DNA of 44,255 nt from positions 1 through 44,255 of the forward strand of contig JBFMDA010000008.1 in NCBI GenBank assembly GCA_040754255.1. Direction: 5' to 3'. Each line of letters starts with the position of its first letter. Position 1 is the first letter of the stretch. The notes beneath the pieces are model-generated. The model saw nothing but the letters and a program-made list of their open reading frames with translations. It was not told where the DNA came from and did not search any database. The position numbers and the translations under genes are program-made. The stretch is from SURF-25 sp040754255 (lineage in GTDB: Bacteria; Omnitrophota; Gorgyraeia; Gygaellales; Profunditerraquicolaceae). Below are positions 40,309 to 44,255 of the stretch, piece by piece.

Positions 40309-40929
40309 ATGCGACAATTAGCCGAAATCAAAAAAGAAATCGCAGGGATGGCCGGGCTGGTTTTAGAAATGTGGCAGATGACATACCGTTCTTTTATGGA
40401 CCATGACCTTGAGTTGCTTGGCGGGGTCCTTGAAAAGGAAAATAGCTTAAATGACCTGGAGAAACGCCTGACGCAAGGCCTTGTAGAGCTAGGCCGTGCT
40501 TCCGGTAAAAAAGAAGAAAAGCACGCAATTACTATTTATGCCGACGTGGTAGGTGATTTAGAACTCATTGGCGATTATTGCAAGGATGTCCTTGAAAGGG
40601 TTCAGATCAAGATCGAAGAGAAATTGCTCTTTAGCGATGACGCGGTAAAGGAATACTCCGAGTTATACCGTAAGACCGAACATGCGCTTATAGAAGTAGT
40701 GAATGCGCTTGCCCAAGACAATCTTGCGTTGATAAAGTCCGTGCTGAAGAATGAAGAACATATAGATTCTCTCGTAGATGAATACCGCAGGAGGCATACT
40801 CAGAGGCTCCTTGATGGCGTCTGCAGCCCGCTTGCCTGTAACATGTTCTTAAATATGCTGGATTTCTCGGCGGCAGTATATTACCATACCAAGAAAATTG
40901 CCAGGAATCTTTCGAAGGTAAAATTATGA
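40309..40929 (+). CDS. PhoU-domain protein within the hydrogenase operon
   Basis: 206 residues, all helical, with PhoU-like halves: MAGLVLEMWQMTYRSFMDHDLELL with LEKENSLNDLEKRL, and ALAQDNLALIKSVLKNEEHIDSLVDEYRRRHTQRLL. PhoU proteins regulate phosphate uptake or, as C-terminal domains, Na/Pi transporters. No phosphate transporter is nearby. The gene lies 2 nt after the catalytic subunit and overlaps the next antiporter-like gene by 4 nt, so it is translationally coupled into the complex. A regulatory or assembly role is inferred; none is known to me for this context. Confidence 0.82.
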   Translation: MRQLAEIKKEIAGMAGLVLEMWQMTYRSFMDHDLELLGGVLEKENSLNDLEKRLTQGLVELGRASGKKEEKHAITIYADVVGDLELIGDYCKDVLERVQIKIEEKLLFSDDAVKEYSELYRKTEHALIEVVNALAQDNLALIKSVLKNEEHIDSLVDEYRRRHTQRLLDGVCSPLACNMFLNMLDFSAAVYYHTKKIARNLSKVKL

Positions 40930-42320
40930 ATTCAGTACTGCTTACCATAGTCGTACCTTTATTGGGGGCCGTTCTCATTCCGTTCCTTCCGAAAAGGTTT
41001 AAGCCGGTTATCTCTGCCTCTATCTTAGGCATTACTTTTTTAATCTCGGTTACCGCGTTGCCGGTTGTTGCCAAATACGGGGAAATATTCCTCCAGAAGA
41101 AAGTCAATGAATGGTTCAATATTACATTTGTCATTGATGGCTTAAGCGCGGTTATGGCGATGATATCTTCATTCGTCGCGTTTTTGATCGCGCTTTACTC
41201 TCTTGAGTATATGAAACACTATGAAGAAAGGGGAATTTTCTACTTCTGGATGGTTTTGTTTGTCGGGGCGATGATGGGGTTGCTATTTTCAGCCAATCTG
41301 CTGTTACTCTACTGTTTTTGGGAAATTACCGCAGTCTGTTCCTGGAAACTGATCGGTTTCTATCGGCAGGAAAAAGACCTCAAGGCTGCAGACAGGGCAT
41401 TTCTGGTCACTTTTTTCGGTGCGTCTTTATTACTCGCGGGCATAGTAATGGTATTCTTCAGCTACGGCAGCCTCGATTTGTATTTTCTAAAAGGGAAGAC
41501 CCTGCCGATGATTACTTCATTCCTGCTGTTGGCTGGGATAATCTCTAAGTCTGCACAATTGCCTCTTCAGACATGGCTTCCCGATGCGGGAGTTGCGCCT
41601 ACTCCGGTAACCGCGCTCTTGCACGCCGCTGTGTTAGTCAAGATCGGGGTGTATGTATTCGCCCGCCTGTTCGGACAGACATTCCTGGCGCATCCTGCAT
41701 TTTTCTCTGCGGTAATCACCTTAAGCGTTGCGACTATCATAGTCGGCGCCGCCTCGGCTTTGGTTGAGAATAATCTCAAACGGATTCTTGCCTATTCTAC
41801 CATAAGCCAGTTAGGGTATATATTGTTGGCATTGGCCCTCAATACTAAATTTATGCTGGTGGTTGCGCTTTTATATATCCTTGCGCACAGCCTTGGTAAG
41901 GCCGGTCTTTTTTTATGCGCAGGGATTATCGAGCAGAAGACCCATACCAAGAATATAAGCGAATTAGGGGGGCTCTATAAGACCATGCCGCTTACTGCTG
42001 CTGCGTACCTTATGTGCGCTTTTTCGATTATCGGGCTTCCTCCATTCTTGGGTTTTTGGCCTAAATTCTTGACTGTCTTATTCACGGTGAGGGAAGGGTA
42101 TGTGGTTTTCGGTATTCTTGCGCTTGTGGGCGCATTGGCAACTCTGCTGTATTTGGTACGACTGTTTAATTTTATTTTCCTCGGGGAAATGAAAATAAAG
42201 GCAGAAGAAGGGAAGCGTTCGGTCATGGTGCTTGTCGTGATGGTGCTTGGCATTGCGTCGCTTCTTTTGGGATTAGTAGTCAAACTCCCCCTTGGTTTCA
42301 TTGCACGACTTATACAATGA
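40926..42320 (+). CDS. Antiporter-like ion-pumping subunit 1 (NuoN/MrpD/HyfB family)
   Basis: 464 residues, about 14 membrane helices. The key residues of proton-pumping antiporter-like subunits are present: Glu in the TM5 motif CFWEITAVCSW (E133), Lys in SKSAQLPLQTWLPDA (K208), and LHAAVLVKIGVY with H233 and K239. It should translocate H+ or Na+ coupled to hydrogenase turnover. The start overlaps the PhoU-like gene as ATGA. Confidence 0.93.
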   Translation: MNSVLLTIVVPLLGAVLIPFLPKRFKPVISASILGITFLISVTALPVVAKYGEIFLQKKVNEWFNITFVIDGLSAVMAMISSFVAFLIALYSLEYMKHYEERGIFYFWMVLFVGAMMGLLFSANLLLLYCFWEITAVCSWKLIGFYRQEKDLKAADRAFLVTFFGASLLLAGIVMVFFSYGSLDLYFLKGKTLPMITSFLLLAGIISKSAQLPLQTWLPDAGVAPTPVTALLHAAVLVKIGVYVFARLFGQTFLAHPAFFSAVITLSVATIIVGAASALVENNLKRILAYSTISQLGYILLALALNTKFMLVVALLYILAHSLGKAGLFLCAGIIEQKTHTKNISELGGLYKTMPLTAAAYLMCAFSIIGLPPFLGFWPKFLTVLFTVREGYVVFGILALVGALATLLYLVRLFNFIFLGEMKIKAEEGKRSVMVLVVMVLGIASLLLGLVVKLPLGFIARLIQ

Positions 42321-44218
42321 GCGTATTGCTATTCTATAGTTATGAAGTCCTCGTAGTGGCTGGCCTTCTGCTGCTTGCAGTCGGCAGCGAGAGTATAAAG
42401 AAATGGCTCGCCCTCACGGTGCTTTTGGCAAGCCTGATAGCTGCACTATTTTTCTCCGGCGCCTCATTGGACTCAAGTGTCACAGTTGCTATTACAGGAG
42501 GTTTTGGATTAACGTTCGGTTTGACTATACTCTCCAGGCTTATTTTTGTATTAATAAATGTAGTTGGAACGCTCATCTGTCTTTATGCGGGTAAAGACAG
42601 GCAGGAAAAAGGGTTTTATTTTTCTTATCTCCTTTGGCTTATCGCTTTTTCTAACCTCGCGGTCGTATCAAAAGATTTTGTTTCTTTCATTTTTTCCTGG
42701 GGCGCTACGTTGGTATTGTTATATCTTTTCCTGGGCCTCGGCTCTTTTCGCAGTGCCGCAAAGGCGTTTACTATAGTAGGTATGGCTGATTTTTCGCTCA
42801 TGCTGGGAATCTGTGTCTACGTTGCTTCTACGGGGACCATCGCTATGCCAGAAGGGGGTGTTTCGAAGCTTATGTTAGATAGTCCTCTACACTGGTTGGC
42901 ATTCGCGTCTATGCTTATAGGTGCGCTGTCAAAGGCCGGCTGCGGCCCGTTCCACACCTGGATCCCGGAGTCGGCAGAAACATCGTCTATGTCTATTATG
43001 GCGATGTTACCTGCCTCGCTGGATAAGCTATTGGGTATTTATCTGTTGGGGAGGATCTGCGTCGATTATTTTACGTTGAATCAGATTGCGACATCTCTAT
43101 TGCTGGTAGTGGGAAGCCTCACTATACTTTTTGCGGTAATAATGGCGCTTATTCAGCATGACCTCAGAAAGCTGTTGTCGTTTCATGCGGTCAGTCAGGT
43201 AGGGTATATGGTGCTTGGCTTTGGTACGGGGACGGTACTGGGTGTTGTAGGCGGTATATTCCACATGATAAATAATGTAATATACAAAAGCGGGCTGTTT
43301 CTCGTCAGCGGTGCGGTCGGGCAGAAAAGAAATACGTATGAGTTAAAGAATTTAGGTGGCCTTGCGGTATATATGCCTTTGACTTTTGTTGCTGCGATAG
43401 TATTTGCCCTTTCTATTTCCGGGGTACCTCCGTTTAACGGGTTTGCTTCCAAGTGGATTCTCTATCAGGCGACCTTTGCTGGGCTTACTAATTCCCCGAG
43501 TCTTCTTGTATCGTTTTTCTATGTCTTTGCGTTGGTTGCCGCTATGTTTGGCAGTGCCTTGACCCTGGCGAGTTTTGTTAAATTCATTCACGCGGTTTTT
43601 CTCGGGCAGGATAGCCATTCTGGGAAGAAGCCTGTGGGCGAAGCACCGTTTTCTATGTGCGTACCTTTGTTGGTGTTGGCTCTTTTCTGTATTCTTCTCG
43701 GCGCTATGCCTCAGAAATTCTTGGACACGGCGGTTACTCCCTGGTTGGGGCAGGAAGTTGCCTATACGGGGTCGTGGAACAGTTCTTTTGTGCTCATGTT
43801 TCTTTTAGTAGGTTTATTATCCGGGGTTTTGCTTTGGTACGTGGGTCCTTTAAGGAAATCCGTTCGGGAGGATGTTGCGTTTACCGGAAGCGAGACATCT
43901 GAGGTGCATCCTTCTTTTCCCGCTACGGAATTTTATAAAACCGTGGAGGAGGCTCCGGCGGTTAGCAGGGCCTTACGGTTCTTAAAACTTGAAACCCTTG
44001 ATGTCTACAGTATCATCAGGGGCGTCATGAACGTAGCTGCATACCTTTTGTTTATATTTGTGGATCGCCTGGTATACGCTATTACCAATGCCGTAGGGTA
44101 TTGTGTGCTTGGCGCGAGTTGGGTATTAAGGAAGCTGCATACCGGCGTGCTTGATTTATATATCGCCTGGAGCCTTGTCGGGCTCATCGCCTTATTTTTT
44201 CTGTTAATGCGGAGTTAG
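42317..44218 (+). CDS. Antiporter-like ion-pumping subunit 2 (NuoL/HyfB family), lacking the TM5 Glu
   Basis: 633 residues, about 15-16 membrane helices. It keeps Lys in LSKAGCGPFHTWIPESAE (K206) and ASLDKLLGIY (K237), and the later GVPPFNGFASKW. The usual TM5 WE pair reads W128-G129 (FSWGATLVLLYL), so the channel Glu is missing. The C-terminal extension has an amphipathic stretch and a final membrane helix. It overlaps subunit 1 as ATGA. The length resembles HyfB/HycC/MbhH-type subunits. Confidence 0.92.
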   Translation: MSVLLFYSYEVLVVAGLLLLAVGSESIKKWLALTVLLASLIAALFFSGASLDSSVTVAITGGFGLTFGLTILSRLIFVLINVVGTLICLYAGKDRQEKGFYFSYLLWLIAFSNLAVVSKDFVSFIFSWGATLVLLYLFLGLGSFRSAAKAFTIVGMADFSLMLGICVYVASTGTIAMPEGGVSKLMLDSPLHWLAFASMLIGALSKAGCGPFHTWIPESAETSSMSIMAMLPASLDKLLGIYLLGRICVDYFTLNQIATSLLLVVGSLTILFAVIMALIQHDLRKLLSFHAVSQVGYMVLGFGTGTVLGVVGGIFHMINNVIYKSGLFLVSGAVGQKRNTYELKNLGGLAVYMPLTFVAAIVFALSISGVPPFNGFASKWILYQATFAGLTNSPSLLVSFFYVFALVAAMFGSALTLASFVKFIHAVFLGQDSHSGKKPVGEAPFSMCVPLLVLALFCILLGAMPQKFLDTAVTPWLGQEVAYTGSWNSSFVLMFLLVGLLSGVLLWYVGPLRKSVREDVAFTGSETSEVHPSFPATEFYKTVEEAPAVSRALRFLKLETLDVYSIIRGVMNVAAYLLFIFVDRLVYAITNAVGYCVLGASWVLRKLHTGVLDLYIAWSLVGLIALFFLLMRS

Positions 44219-44219
44219 G

Positions 44220-44255
44220 ATGATAGAACTGCATGTATTATTGGGTCTTATGATA
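44220..44255 (+). CDS. Next operon gene, 3'-partial, hydrophobic start
   Basis: An ATG one base after the preceding stop opens a frame MIELHVLLGLMI to the window edge. The hydrophobic start and tight spacing suggest another small membrane subunit of the hydrogenase (HyfE or MrpC type are possibilities). Too short to identify. Confidence 0.45.
   Translation, partial: MIELHVLLGLMI

Noticed and set aside
40309..40929. Part of a phosphate uptake (pst) operon
   Set aside because: No Pst transporter or PhoB/PhoR gene is nearby, and the gene is coupled on both sides to hydrogenase subunits.
37222..44218. Respiratory complex I (NADH dehydrogenase)
   Set aside because: The NuoD-like subunit keeps all four nickel-ligand cysteines (L1 CxxC and L2 CxxC), and there are no NuoEFG genes. 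A group 4 hydrogenase is the better call.

Overview
The window is about 44 kb of densely packed, mostly plus-strand bacterial DNA of intermediate GC. The gene content indicates a Gram-negative (diderm) anaerobe: heptosyltransferase-family enzymes, a secretin with its type IV pilus alignment proteins, lipoprotein and periplasmic redox proteins, and an energy-converting [NiFe] hydrogenase with a Rex regulator. The overall style fits an uncultured lineage such as Omnitrophota (OP3): runs of GT9 enzymes with a Cys-rich tail, very large signalling and pilin-like proteins, and wordy hairpin-like intergenic repeats. That placement is an inference; the window has no rRNA or other phylogenetic marker.

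Layout. (1) 1-6040: surface-glycan operon with four GT9 domains in three ORFs, one GT4 enzyme and a membrane-anchored polysaccharide deacetylase. The first ORF is open to the left edge and carries what looks like the C-terminus of a GT4 enzyme. (2) 6070-14844: a 1374-residue GGDEF/AAA/HEAT-like protein, a free-standing MshEN-type domain protein, two PilB/GspE ATPases and a PilC/GspF platform protein. (3) 15089-21381, minus strand: two giant tandem PilX-like proteins of about 1000 residues. Each has its own promoter and a bidirectional terminator, and they share a 504-bp block that is identical base for base. (4) 21632-28612: two prepilins, a 65-residue HTH protein, PilN, PilO, PilP-like, secretin (PilQ), a TPR protein, PilM and a PilZ protein. 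(5) 28659-31931: PtsN-like EIIA, a thioredoxin-CcdA fusion, a DUF1573 lipoprotein and HtpX. (6) 32111-33655: a c-di-GMP-I (GEMM) riboswitch with a terminator, in front of a GAF/HD-GYP phosphodiesterase. (7) 34020-44255: rex, then a hydrogenase operon that continues past the right edge.

How it fits together. Regions 2, 4 and 6 read as one c-di-GMP-connected pilus system: synthesis (GGDEF with an intact I-site), reading (MshEN, PilZ, riboswitch) and breakdown (HD-GYP). Region 7 is a redox-controlled module. A Rex-type operator overlaps the rex promoter and a second lies in the leader of the hydrogenase operon. That operon joins an HydB/HydG (AsrA/AsrB)-like flavin and iron-sulfur module to a group 4 [NiFe] hydrogenase with two antiporter-like subunits. 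It also contains a PhoU-like protein that is not expected there.

Most worth following up: the NAD(P)H-type module and PhoU protein in a Rex-controlled group 4 hydrogenase operon; the riboswitch whose 3' strand is tandemly duplicated into its terminator; the gene-converted giant PilX-like pair; and the inverted, word-based intergenic repeats.
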